The notes under the pieces: generated by a model
The model's database searches: none
What the model was told of the DNA's origin: nothing
The model's input: the letters and a program-made list of their open reading frames with translations, nothing else
Position numbers and translations under genes: made by a program
In this document: positions 8,044 to 17,045 of the stretch, one piece after another
Layout of the letters: each line of letters begins with the position of its first letter
How positions within the stretch are numbered: position 1 is the stretch's first letter
Assembly (NCBI GenBank): GCA_023228865.1
Contig: JALOAH010000023.1
Location: 1-47,904, forward strand
DNA length: 47,904 nucleotides
Direction of reading: 5' to 3'
Origin: Porticoccaceae bacterium
GTDB taxonomy: Bacteria; Pseudomonadota; Gammaproteobacteria; Pseudomonadales; Porticoccaceae

Positions 8044-9020
8044 CCAACGCAGAGGCCGCTTCCCCAACACTGCTCACCGTCACCTGGTCGGGGGATTTAA
8101 GTCACTTTGCCATGCTCCGCGAGTCTTTGTCGCGCTCGGCACTGGCAGACTGTCCCCACCTTGTCATCGTTCAAAGTGAGGATCTGCCGCTGTTTAACCA
8201 GTTCCGCGCTCCTGGATTAACCCTGCAAGCCTCCGCAGAGGTGTTGCCCGCGAAGGTTGAGGCGCGCCGGCTCGACGCTCGCCACCAGCAGCGGCGCTGG
8301 GGACGGCGGGGAACCATCCTCGCGGGAAGTCTGGCGCGCCATGTAGGCTGGCCGAGCTGGGCTCGCTATACAGGCTGGCATACTCAGCAACTGTGCAAGC
8401 TCGCGGCCGCAGCCTCCAGCAGTACTCAGACTATTGTCGCCATGGATTCCGACCTGATTGTCACCCCCCATGCACACATAAGCGATTTTGTCGCGGTACC
8501 GTCGGAGCTGGGGCAAGGGCAAGCAGTCCGCTGCTTTGAGCACTGGCAGAGCAAGGAGCAGCTGTCCCGCAAGGTTCAGCACTGGCAACAGAGCGCCCAC
8601 CGCTTATTGCAACTGCCCGCGCACAATGAAGGGAATGCTGACGCCTATTACGATACGCCCTTTATCTTTGACAGGGACGCCGTGAGGGCGATGCTGGCGT
8701 GGCTGGAACTGCGTTATCAGCAGCCCTGGTGGCAGAGCCTGATCGACTGCCCGCCGCGGCAATGGTCGGAATTTGGCCTCTACCGGGCGTGGTTGCGCCA
8801 TCATTATCCAGGCAACGTACAGTGGCAGAGTATTGACTCCATCGGCTACCTTTACGACGCCAGTAATATCGAGCGACTCAGCGCCGAGTTTCGCGAACTG
8901 GTGTCTGGCCAGCGGTGCCATTATGTGACCATTCATTCCCAGAGCAGTGGCCGTCACAACTGGCGCCCGGAGAATTACGCCGAAACCGTTTTGGCTCTGC
9001 TCGCCGAGCCTGGGGTGTAG
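8037..9020 (+). CDS. DUF6492-like glycosyltransferase-related protein
   Basis: The ATG at 8037, overlapping the preceding stop by 7 nt, is preferred over the in-frame TTG/GTG candidates further upstream; it gives 327 residues. Features are an N-terminal strand LLTVTWSGDLSHF, the segment GWHTQQLCKL (about 117-126) and AMDSDLIV (about 137-144), which has the DSD variant of the DxD metal site. This combination is typical of the DUF6492 family found in glycan-synthesis loci. The gene is third in the glycosyltransferase operon. Its 3' end overlaps the convergent gene on the other strand by 46 bp. Confidence 0.65.
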   Translation: MLTNAEAASPTLLTVTWSGDLSHFAMLRESLSRSALADCPHLVIVQSEDLPLFNQFRAPGLTLQASAEVLPAKVEARRLDARHQQRRWGRRGTILAGSLARHVGWPSWARYTGWHTQQLCKLAAAASSSTQTIVAMDSDLIVTPHAHISDFVAVPSELGQGQAVRCFEHWQSKEQLSRKVQHWQQSAHRLLQLPAHNEGNADAYYDTPFIFDRDAVRAMLAWLELRYQQPWWQSLIDCPPRQWSEFGLYRAWLRHHYPGNVQWQSIDSIGYLYDASNIERLSAEFRELVSGQRCHYVTIHSQSSGRHNWRPENYAETVLALLAEPGV

Positions 9021-9841
9021 CCACTATCCAGCAATTCCTGAATACCCTGAGGCGTGCGCGTAACCCCGTTGCGGGCGCTGGCCTGCCGCAGTGCCTTGTT
9101 GGCGGCGACTCTTTCGGCATCCACATAACCCCGCGCGTGATCCAGGTGTATGACAATGGCGTCGTAGCGCACATGGCGGGGCTTGATGCCGGCATTTACC
9201 AAGCGCACGCCAAACTCCCGGTCTTCGCCGCCCCAGGGCATGCGCTCATCGAGCCCGTTGACCCGCAAAATATCATCCCGCCACACCGAGGCGTTGGAGC
9301 CCTTGAGATTGCATTTGGCCGGGGTCAGGCGATTGAATAGCGGCGCCCAGCGCGGGCTGGCGGATATCTTCAGGGTTTTGCGGTGTCGGGGCAGCCCGTG
9401 CTGATAGAGCCAGCGCTTGTCAAAACAGCGGCCACTTTCAATATCATCGCGGGTGATTAACTGGCTGGTTGTCATAGGCAGTTTGTAATAGCTGCCGGAA
9501 AGATAGTAGCCGGGTGCGGCTCGGCGCAAATGGGTGTCGACAAAGTCCGCCCGTGGAATACAGTCGCCGTCACTAAAAATAATGTAGTTTGTCCTGGCGT
9601 GAACAACGGCCTTGTTGAGGATTCGGCATTTGCGAAAGCCGTTGTCATGTTGCCATATATGGAGAATGGGCACTGGGCTTAGCGGTCGCAAGCGCTCGAT
9701 CAAAGCCGCAGTTTCCGAGCCGGAACCGTCATCGGCAATAATCAGTTCAAAATCCGTGCGCCGCTGACAGAAATAGCCATAGAGGACTTTTTCAAGCCAG
9801 GCGGGCGAATTGTACGTTGATAACAGGACACTGGCTTGCAT
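8975..9841 (-). CDS. Glycosyltransferase family 2 protein (LPS galactosyltransferase-like)
   Basis: This 288-residue protein starts with the clean GT2 signature QASVLLSTYNSP and LIIADDGSGSET (about 34-45), continues with the metal site SDGDCIPR (about 94-101), and ends the catalytic domain with MPWGGEDREFGVRL (about 200-213). That ending is the conserved acceptor-side motif of galactosyltransferase-like GT2 enzymes. No membrane segment is visible. It converges on the three-gene glycosyltransferase operon and overlaps its last gene by 46 bp, tail to tail. LPS core assembly is the likely role; the sugar is unknown. Confidence 0.8.
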   Translation of the reverse strand: MQASVLLSTYNSPAWLEKVLYGYFCQRRTDFELIIADDGSGSETAALIERLRPLSPVPILHIWQHDNGFRKCRILNKAVVHARTNYIIFSDGDCIPRADFVDTHLRRAAPGYYLSGSYYKLPMTTSQLITRDDIESGRCFDKRWLYQHGLPRHRKTLKISASPRWAPLFNRLTPAKCNLKGSNASVWRDDILRVNGLDERMPWGGEDREFGVRLVNAGIKPRHVRYDAIVIHLDHARGYVDAERVAANKALRQASARNGVTRTPQGIQELLDSGYTPGSASRAKTVSA

Positions 9842-9945
9842 CGGGGCATTTTACACGCAACCTGGGGAAAATGGCGAACCTGCGCAGGCGCTAACGTCTT
9901 GAACCGACAGGGCGCCTTGCCACCCAGGGGACTCCGCTGCGGCTT

Positions 9946-12876
9946 TTAATGAACTCCCCAGCTCGATTCGCCAAGCCAGGTGTCGACCGCATGGGCGGCC
10001 ATGGGTTTGGCCATCAAATACCCCTGGGCGGTATTGCAACCCAATGCTTTCAATTCTTCCCAGACTTCAGGGGTTTCAACCCCTTCGGCAACCACAGACA
10101 GGTTCAACTCATGGGCAAGTGCAATGGTGGAGTTAACAATCACTTTGGCATCCCCATCCTTGAGCATATCGATGACAAAGGATTTATCGATCTTGATGGC
10201 GTTAAAAGGCAGCTTTTTCAGTGACCCCAGGCAGGAAAAGCCGGTACCAAAGTCATCGATATACAGGGAGATACCCATGGCGCGCAGCCGTGTCAGCTGC
10301 TGCAGGGCGAAGTCGGGATCTTCAAGAATGGCGCTTTCGGTAATTTCTACCTCCAGCATACCCGCATCCAGCTGCAAACGGCTCACCAGTGCTTCGATAA
10401 AATCACAGAGATCACTGTCGTGAATATCCTGGGGAGAAAGGTTGACAGCCACAGGCAGATGAATCCCCTGCTGTCGCCACCGCTGCAATTGTTGGGCGCT
10501 GGTTTCCAGCACCCAACGGCTGAGGCGATGGATCATGCCGGTTTGCTCGGCAACGGGAATAAACACCTCTGGCGAAATAAAACCATCCTCGGGGTGAAAC
10601 CACCTCGCCAGCGCTTCAAGGCCGAGCACCCGGCCGGAGGTCATGCAAATTTTGGATTGATAAAAAAGCTCAAACTGGTTTTTTTCAAGACCTTCGTGGA
10701 GTTTTCCCGCCAGTTCAAGAAGGTATTTTTTATTGTTGTTGTCTTTCGGCGAATAAAAGGCGCAATCGTCCTTGTTGTCCCTGGCCAGATACAACGCCGT
10801 GACTGCCTGCTGGATCAATTCGGCAGGGGTCGTCGCGCTTTTAGGGTAGAGCGCAATTCCCGCCCGGGCATGTATGGCCAAATTCAAATCCCGCAGCTGA
10901 TAGCGCTGCTGGGCAATAACCGCGAGAATATCTCCCGCTCTCACCTTGGCGTCAGTGGCGTTTGCTCCGGGTAGAAATACGGCAAGCTCATCATTTTGAA
11001 GGCGAGCCAGCCGCTCCCCTGGCAAAAGCTGTTTGCCCACCCTAGTGGCGACTTCCTTTAGAAGCTCATTGCCAACCTCATAACCCAGAGACGCGCTGAT
11101 GTCGCGGAGTCTATCCAGTCCCATATTAAGCAGGGCAAACTGAGGGTTTTCTTGTCCCTGGGCGACAATGGCTTCCGCCAGCCATTTCATCAGTTGGTTA
11201 TAGTTAGGCAAGGTGGTAATCGGATCGTGATAGGCGGTGTAACGGATTTTTTCTTCCGCTTCGTCCTTTTGCAGGCGGGTTCGCAGGGCGTTAATACCAA
11301 ATGCCAGATCCTGGGCCATCTCTTCCAGGATTGCCTGTTCTTTGCTGTCAAAGCCGTCATCCCGGTGGGAATAGATGGTGAAAACACCCATGGCGCGGCC
11401 GTTGATCACCAGCGGCATGGCGATGCAGGAAGCCAGGCCGAACCGGTCGACAAATTCCCGCCATTCACTGGCGCTGGTTTCGCCGCAAAGATTTTTTGAC
11501 ACAACGGTTCGAGCCGTTCTGAGCGCCCGTTCAGCGGCTCTGCCATCCCCGGCAGATTCGCACCAGTTTGGATTAAAAGACCCACTGGCGCCTGCCTGCC
11601 CCACCACAACAAGGGGCCTGTTGCCATTGTCCTGAAGGTACCCCACCCACGCCAGCGGATAACCACCCACAGCCACCGCAGCCTGGCACATTTCTTTAAG
11701 CAACTGTGTTTCGTCAACCGCTCTCAACAGGGCATGGTTACCGGCACTGAGGGTTTCCAGGGCGTTGTTGATTGTCAGCAGCTCCCCATCCTGCCGCTCA
11801 ATTTGCTGGTATTTTTCGTCGAGGGCGGCGGCCATGGCGTCAAAGCTGGTGGCCAGCTCCGCCATTTCGCTTACCGGCAGACTCAGGGCAACGCGGGCTT
11901 TGAGATTGCCGCGATGCAGCTCCTGGCTGGCGCGAGTGAGCACATCGATGGGTTCAAGCACCAGCCGTCGCGCCCACAACCAGGCGCCGCTCAGCGCCAT
12001 CAGTGAGACGAAAAGCAGCCCCATAATCTGTTTCAAAAACATCTCATCTATATCGCCATAGGCGGCCTTGCTGGAAATACTGACGATGACCCGCGGCGAG
12101 CCGCCATTCCAGTCGGGCAACAGTGTCGATGCAAACAGGCGACTATCGCCATTGGCGTTGCTGAAATCGCCAACGGTCTCGTCGGTTTTCGACAGGATGG
12201 GCAGGGAATAGCCCTGGCCAAAGGGTTTGCCAATCAAACCGTCATCGGGGTAGCGCATCAAAACCGTGCCGTCATCACCAACCAGTGTGGCAATGGTGCT
12301 GTCCGGCAAAGGAATCCTCGACAAATCCTGGCTCAGCCAGCCCAGATCGAGGGCGACAAAAACCACGGCGGCCATCCTGCCGCCATCATCCAGCAGGGGA
12401 TAGCCCGCATTGAGGCTGCCGCGCCCGGTAATAAAGCCCATCTGGTAGTCGCCAAGGGCAAAGCTCCCGGTTTCCAGGGTGCGGCGAAAATACTGGCGTT
12501 TATCGAGACGGATAGACTTGTCGAAAGGAAGTGCGCTGCAGATCACTTCGCCATTTGGGGCGATAACGCCGAGGTTGGCATATCGGGTTTGGCGCTGGCG
12601 GATTTCGGCCAGGGTGGCATTGCAGTCGGCGCCGCCATCCAGTAATTTTTTCGGGTTCAACGTTGCCAGTAATGTCAACATTTGGCGAGCATCATCGACG
12701 CGTCGGCTTTGATCGAGGGCAATATACTGCGCAAGGCGCAGGGCGATCATCTGGGTTTGTTGGCTTTGCAGGTTTCTGGTGTAAGCCGCGTTGTAACTCG
12801 CCAATCCCCCGAGAACCAGAATGGCCAATGCCAGCGGAACCAATAACCGTCCGTGAATGCTACTGAATAGCTTCAT
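9946..12876 (-). CDS. Membrane c-di-GMP phosphodiesterase: Cache-HAMP-GAF-degenerate GGDEF-EAL
   Basis: The 976-residue sensor has a membrane helix at about 10-28, a periplasmic Cache-like sensor domain (about 35-280), a second helix (about 285-305), HAMP (about 305-355), a GAF domain (about 380-540), a GGDEF-like domain (about 555-715) and EAL (about 725-970). The diguanylate-cyclase signature reads LQNDELAVF instead of GGDEF, so cyclase activity is unlikely; such domains often bind GTP as regulators. The EAL site is intact: GLEALARW near 752, ITESAI, DDFGTGFS, IKIDKSFV and VAEGVET. It should hydrolyse c-di-GMP in response to a periplasmic ligand. AGGAG lies upstream of the ATG. Confidence 0.9.
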   Translation of the reverse strand: MKLFSSIHGRLLVPLALAILVLGGLASYNAAYTRNLQSQQTQMIALRLAQYIALDQSRRVDDARQMLTLLATLNPKKLLDGGADCNATLAEIRQRQTRYANLGVIAPNGEVICSALPFDKSIRLDKRQYFRRTLETGSFALGDYQMGFITGRGSLNAGYPLLDDGGRMAAVVFVALDLGWLSQDLSRIPLPDSTIATLVGDDGTVLMRYPDDGLIGKPFGQGYSLPILSKTDETVGDFSNANGDSRLFASTLLPDWNGGSPRVIVSISSKAAYGDIDEMFLKQIMGLLFVSLMALSGAWLWARRLVLEPIDVLTRASQELHRGNLKARVALSLPVSEMAELATSFDAMAAALDEKYQQIERQDGELLTINNALETLSAGNHALLRAVDETQLLKEMCQAAVAVGGYPLAWVGYLQDNGNRPLVVVGQAGASGSFNPNWCESAGDGRAAERALRTARTVVSKNLCGETSASEWREFVDRFGLASCIAMPLVINGRAMGVFTIYSHRDDGFDSKEQAILEEMAQDLAFGINALRTRLQKDEAEEKIRYTAYHDPITTLPNYNQLMKWLAEAIVAQGQENPQFALLNMGLDRLRDISASLGYEVGNELLKEVATRVGKQLLPGERLARLQNDELAVFLPGANATDAKVRAGDILAVIAQQRYQLRDLNLAIHARAGIALYPKSATTPAELIQQAVTALYLARDNKDDCAFYSPKDNNNKKYLLELAGKLHEGLEKNQFELFYQSKICMTSGRVLGLEALARWFHPEDGFISPEVFIPVAEQTGMIHRLSRWVLETSAQQLQRWRQQGIHLPVAVNLSPQDIHDSDLCDFIEALVSRLQLDAGMLEVEITESAILEDPDFALQQLTRLRAMGISLYIDDFGTGFSCLGSLKKLPFNAIKIDKSFVIDMLKDGDAKVIVNSTIALAHELNLSVVAEGVETPEVWEELKALGCNTAQGYLMAKPMAAHAVDTWLGESSWGVH

Positions 12877-13062
12877 AGCACAGAGAGACTCCTTGCCCTA
12901 TTCCATTGTCGCGGCACATGCCGTGCTTACACTGCAAAACTTCTTTGGCGCTTGCTATCGCTGCTTGATTGTGACTTTGTGCCTTTACCTAGAATAGACC
13001 TGATGGGGATCGTTGCAAACAACAGAATTACCCACAATCCCTAGTTTCGCCCGCTTATCCCA

Positions 13063-14361
13063 TTAGCCGTATTCAGCGATCAGCCAGTGGCGGTATTTAT
13101 CCATAGCCATGGGTTTTGCCAAAAAATAACCCTGGCCAATATCGCAGCCCATGGCCTGAAGTTTATGGAGCGTCTCACTGCTTTCAATACCTTCGGCCAC
13201 TACTTGATGACCAAAATTGTGGGCGAGGCCAATGATGGATTCGACGATTTTTTCATCGTCGCTATTCTTCTCCATGGACTTTACGAAAGACTGGTCGATT
13301 TTTATTTCGTCGGCGGGAATGGTTTTAAAGTAAGAGAGGGAAGAAAAGCCGGTACCAAAATCATCGATGGACACTTTTACTCCCAAATCCCGCAGCCTGG
13401 ACAAATGGGCAAAGCAGAGCCGGGGATTTTGCATTAACAGGGTTTCGGTGATTTCCAGCGTCAGCAGTTGGGGCGGCACTCCCCATATTGCCAGCGCCGA
13501 CTCCACCGTGAGGATAAAGGCAGGATCGTAAAGGGAGGTTGCGGAAACATTGACCGCAACCCCCATTTTCAGGTTTAAATCGTTGAGCTCGGCAATTTCC
13601 CGCAGGGCGGTGTTGATGGCCCAGTCTGTCAATTGCTCAATGATTCCCGACGCCTCGGCAACGGCAATAAACTCTTCCGGGCGAACGCGGCCACCATCGG
13701 GAAGATGCCAGCGCATCAAGGCTTCTGAAGCCACCGGGAGACGGGTTTTGAGGTCAAATTTGGGTTGATAATTTAACCCTAAATTTTCGTTGGCAATGGC
13801 CTGCTGCAGGTTGTCATGGGCGCGGAATAACGCTGAATATTTGTCGGCATAGGGGCTGTCGGTGATATGAAAGGAGCAGGCTCTGCTGACAGCACTATCC
13901 AGAGCAAGCTCGGCCTCGCACAGCAATGACTCGGCGCTGACGCCATGTTGTGGAAAAATGGCGATGCCCAGTGAGACATCCACTTTGATGGCTTCGCCCC
14001 TGAAAACTACGGGTTTTGACAGGCCATTAATGATTTTTTGCGCGCTGACGGAAAGCAGTTCCGGTATCGCAATATCCCTAATAATGACGGCGATTCTGGC
14101 GTGGGCAATGCGCTCGGCTGTGACCACATTTTTAAGCATGGCGCCGAGGCGTTTTTTGACATCATCAACAACGAATTCTCCGGCATCAAAACCCCAAAGG
14201 GAATTACAGATGCCCAGCTGGCGAACTTCAACAATGATCAGAGCCAGAACGCTATTCAGTGCCGCCGCTGACTGGGTATGGGCGCGAAGATCTTTAACAA
14301 AGCCATGCCAGTTGATGGCGGTGGTCATCATTGCCGAGCCGGTATCAGATGAGGATATCAT
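13063..14361 (-). CDS. EAL-domain c-di-GMP phosphodiesterase with degenerate GGDEF
   Basis: This is a 432-residue soluble protein. Residues 15-180 are a GGDEF-like fold in which the signature position reads HARIAVII, so it is catalytically dead as a cyclase. The EAL domain (about 185-430) keeps SEALMRW (near 210), EITETLL, DDFGTGFS (near 331), IKIDQSFV and VAEGIES, so phosphodiesterase activity is expected. Its ATG lies 17 nt inside the 3' end of the upstream HD-GYP gene, with GGAA about 10 nt before it, which indicates coupled translation. Two further ATGs at 14331 and 14328 are weaker start candidates. Confidence 0.88.
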   Translation of the reverse strand: MISSSDTGSAMMTTAINWHGFVKDLRAHTQSAAALNSVLALIIVEVRQLGICNSLWGFDAGEFVVDDVKKRLGAMLKNVVTAERIAHARIAVIIRDIAIPELLSVSAQKIINGLSKPVVFRGEAIKVDVSLGIAIFPQHGVSAESLLCEAELALDSAVSRACSFHITDSPYADKYSALFRAHDNLQQAIANENLGLNYQPKFDLKTRLPVASEALMRWHLPDGGRVRPEEFIAVAEASGIIEQLTDWAINTALREIAELNDLNLKMGVAVNVSATSLYDPAFILTVESALAIWGVPPQLLTLEITETLLMQNPRLCFAHLSRLRDLGVKVSIDDFGTGFSSLSYFKTIPADEIKIDQSFVKSMEKNSDDEKIVESIIGLAHNFGHQVVAEGIESSETLHKLQAMGCDIGQGYFLAKPMAMDKYRHWLIAEYG

Positions 14362-15586
14362 CAGGATCTATTCCATAGTCGCCGGGGCTAAGGCTTTTGG
14401 CAATTTCAAGGGGGTTTCCCGCCTGATCTTTTGTGATCTCGTAGAGATCCAGCGGCATGTTTTCCGACAGCCTGTTTTTATTGGCGTCCATCAATAACAG
14501 CAACTTCGGCCGCAGGCGGCGATGGCGATGTTCTGCAACCACAACGCCAACTTCACCATTGGACAACTCCACCAGAGAGCCCGCCGGATAAATGCCCACC
14601 GCCTGTATAAAGGCTTCGACGATTTCTGCCTGGAAATCCACATTTCTGACGTTGTAGAGTATTTTGATTGCCTCACTGGCCGCCATGCCAGGGCGGTAGG
14701 GGGTGTCATTGATAAGGGCGTCGTAGCAATCCACGATCCCGGCTATTCTGCCATAGACGGGAATATCCGCGCCCCTGAGTCCTCGAGGATAACCTTTGCC
14801 GTCGTGGCGCTCATGGTGGCATAGCACCATTTGCAGGGCAATACTATCCACGCCCTGGGTCTGCTCCAGCATTTTCATGCTTTTGGCAACATGGGACTTG
14901 GCCAGGGTCAATTCATCGGCAGTCAGTTTGCCCGGTTTATTCAGCAGCCGATCTGACAGCAATATTTTGCCGACATCATTGAGCAGCGCGCCGGTGGCAA
15001 TACTCAGCATGACCTTTTTCGGCAAGCCCAGTTGTCGGCCGAGAGCCGCGGCCCAAATGGATGAGCCTATGGCGTGGTTGTAGGTGTAGTCGCCTTTGCG
15101 CTTTAATTTTGCCAGCAACATGCAGGCGTCCGGATTGCGAATAACGCTGTCGACAATCTGATTAATGGGGTCGCGCACATCCTGCATATTGATTTTCTGA
15201 TCGTTGCGGACACCGCCATAAAAACGCGCCACCATGGTTTCGTAATCGCGATAGACGGTTTTTGCGGTCTGTAGTTCGTCACCAAAAACCGAGGAGTCGC
15301 TGTAGGAGCCGACGCGCACATTGAGGAGTTTTTCCAGCTTTTCCTTGGTTAGAGCACCTTTGCTGGGGGTTGGTATTTTGTCAGCCTTGTGAAAGGTGCG
15401 GCTGCGCCCTGTATCCACATAGACGTACTGGCAGATTTCCGTGAGGGTCTCCAGCTGATCGACAGACTTGATAATAAAACCCTGCACCAAGAAAGGCGTA
15501 TCCAGCCAGGGGCGATCGAGATCCACCACATACATACCTATGCGCAAATCCTTGACCGGAACCTTTAGATAGCGAATCGTTTCCAT
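14345..15586 (-). CDS. HD-GYP domain protein with DUF3391, HD dyad changed to ND
   Basis: This 413-residue protein begins with a DUF3391-like region (about 1-130; KDLRIGMYVVDLDRPWLDTPF) and continues with an HD-GYP domain (about 150-350). HHERHDGKGYPRGLRG (about 255-270) is the complete GYP signature, and the other metal-binding histidines (YNHAIG, KSHVAKS) are present. The canonical LLHDIGK, however, reads LLNDVGK: codon 203 (14978-14980) is AAT instead of CAT or CAC. The paired metal site that gives the family its name is thus altered, so activity against c-di-GMP is doubtful. It overlaps the EAL gene downstream by 17 nt, forming a two-gene unit. Confidence 0.9.
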   Translation of the reverse strand: METIRYLKVPVKDLRIGMYVVDLDRPWLDTPFLVQGFIIKSVDQLETLTEICQYVYVDTGRSRTFHKADKIPTPSKGALTKEKLEKLLNVRVGSYSDSSVFGDELQTAKTVYRDYETMVARFYGGVRNDQKINMQDVRDPINQIVDSVIRNPDACMLLAKLKRKGDYTYNHAIGSSIWAAALGRQLGLPKKVMLSIATGALLNDVGKILLSDRLLNKPGKLTADELTLAKSHVAKSMKMLEQTQGVDSIALQMVLCHHERHDGKGYPRGLRGADIPVYGRIAGIVDCYDALINDTPYRPGMAASEAIKILYNVRNVDFQAEIVEAFIQAVGIYPAGSLVELSNGEVGVVVAEHRHRRLRPKLLLLMDANKNRLSENMPLDLYEITKDQAGNPLEIAKSLSPGDYGIDPDDILI

Positions 15587-15923
15587 GGTTATTCTCTATT
15601 GTTTTTTCCTTAATAAACTGTCCTTGCCAGCCCGACAACAATCAGCCAAAGGTCTGCCAGGTTTCCAATCATTGGCAAAAGCCCACCGTGAAAATTCTGA
15701 AAACTTCGCGCAAGAGTATGTCGACGAACAGGGTGGCAAACGATAGCTGCCGCCAGGACACTGCATTGCCAAGCGTCCACCAACTATAGCTAATCCAGGG
15801 GCAATAATGTGGCTTTGATTATAACGACACGCAAACAAAAGGCCACCGGCAGCCGCCATAAAGCAGTAGGGGGCGTGGCGAAACGCCACACCCCCTACTG
15901 CGTACAACCTGCCACAGCCGTTG
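15587..15923. other. Intergenic region, 337 bp
   Basis: No convincing gene is seen. The right part holds the hairpin at 15863-15901. The left part should carry the promoter of the HD-GYP/EAL unit (minus strand), but no clear -35/-10 pair was identified. The remaining short open frames lack a ribosome-binding site. Confidence 0.6.
15863..15901 (-). terminator. Long stem-loop after the hydroxylase-reductase unit
   Basis: An 18-bp stem with one G-T type mismatch (arms 15863-15880 and 15884-15901) closes on a three-base AAA/TTT loop. On the minus strand it begins 23 nt after the reductase stop and is followed by TTTAT, a short T-run. It is best read as an intrinsic terminator of the minus-strand unit. 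Confidence 0.75.
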
Positions 15924-16997
15924 TTATTCGTGCCTGATAACACCGTGGCTGGCATCAAAGAACTTGTCAAAATGGATGCGGTGTTCATTGATGCCGAGTT
16001 CGATCAGGGTTTCCGTCGCCGCATCAATCATTGGCGGCGGGCCGCACATGTAAACATCGGTTTCATCGGAAATATAGGTTCCCGCCACATCGCCAATGGC
16101 CGTGTTGACAAAACCGCGCGCACCCTGCCAAGGACTGCTGTCGTCTTCGTGGGACAATACCGGGGCAAAGACAAATGCGCCATCCCAGGCTTTTTCGATT
16201 GCTTTGAGTCTTTCAATGCCGTAGAGGTCGTTCTGGGTTCTGGCGCCGAACAAAACCACACAGGGGCGGCCAATAGGACTTTTCACTGCCTCCTCGAGAA
16301 TGCTCAGCACTGGCGCCAGGCCGCTGCCACCGGCAATGCAAATCATCGGCCCCTTGCCGTCCCGCAGCCAGAAGTTGCCTGCAGGGCCGTGCATTTTGAA
16401 TTCCACGTTGTCGAGTTTTCCGTCAAAGAGCATGCCCGTAAATTGGCCCTCGGGAACGCGGCGGATAAACAGGCTAATGGTTTTGTTTCCGGATTCCGTC
16501 GGGGGCATGGCAAAGGAATAGGAGCGGGCGCCAAAAATTTCGTCAACCGACATCTGGATATACTGGCCGGCATCAAATTTAATGGGGCGGTCAAGCTCCA
16601 GAGTCACTTCCCGGATATCGTGGGTAATAGTTTTCTGTTCAACAATTTTGCCAGTGAAATCCGCTGGAGGGTTGAGGCGCTTGGGTTCAAAGTCCTCGAC
16701 ATCAAGGGTGATGTCGGTTTTGGCAACCGCCTGGCAGGTGAGAATGATGTTATTGCGCAGCTCCTCTTCGCTGAGCACATACGCAAAGTTGGTGAGTTCG
16801 CGAATTTTACCACTGATGAGTTTGCACTTGCAGGTACCACAGGTGCCTACGGTACAGCTGTGGGGCATGGCCAACCCCTGGGAAAGCGCCGACTCCAGTA
16901 TGGATTTGTTCTTGCTGGCTTCAAACGACACATCCGCCGGCTGAATATTTACCGTTCTTGATGCTTTTCCAAAACCTAATGCATTGAGCAAAGACAA
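15924..16997 (-). CDS. cymAb: Oxygenase reductase: 2Fe-2S ferredoxin-FAD-NAD(P)H (XylA/CymAb-like)
   Basis: This 357-residue electron-transfer protein has an N-terminal plant-type ferredoxin domain with the cluster CTVGTCGTCKCK (Cys near 48, 53, 56) and a fourth Cys in ILTCQA near 88. An FAD domain follows (RSYSFAMPP near 197-205), then an NAD(P)H domain (GGSGLAPVLS near 260 and CGPPPM near 330). This is the architecture of the reductase that feeds XylM/CymAa-type hydroxylases, whose gene lies 48 nt upstream. The start is a TTG at 16997 with GAGGG 7 nt upstream. It is the only ferredoxin reductase in the island, so it may also serve the Rieske dioxygenase. Confidence 0.88.
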   Translation of the reverse strand: MSLLNALGFGKASRTVNIQPADVSFEASKNKSILESALSQGLAMPHSCTVGTCGTCKCKLISGKIRELTNFAYVLSEEELRNNIILTCQAVAKTDITLDVEDFEPKRLNPPADFTGKIVEQKTITHDIREVTLELDRPIKFDAGQYIQMSVDEIFGARSYSFAMPPTESGNKTISLFIRRVPEGQFTGMLFDGKLDNVEFKMHGPAGNFWLRDGKGPMICIAGGSGLAPVLSILEEAVKSPIGRPCVVLFGARTQNDLYGIERLKAIEKAWDGAFVFAPVLSHEDDSSPWQGARGFVNTAIGDVAGTYISDETDVYMCGPPPMIDAATETLIELGINEHRIHFDKFFDASHGVIRHE

Positions 16998-17045
16998 AGT
17001 GCTGCCCTCTTGTTAAGCGTGGCTGTAATTGCAGTGGCGCGCCGA

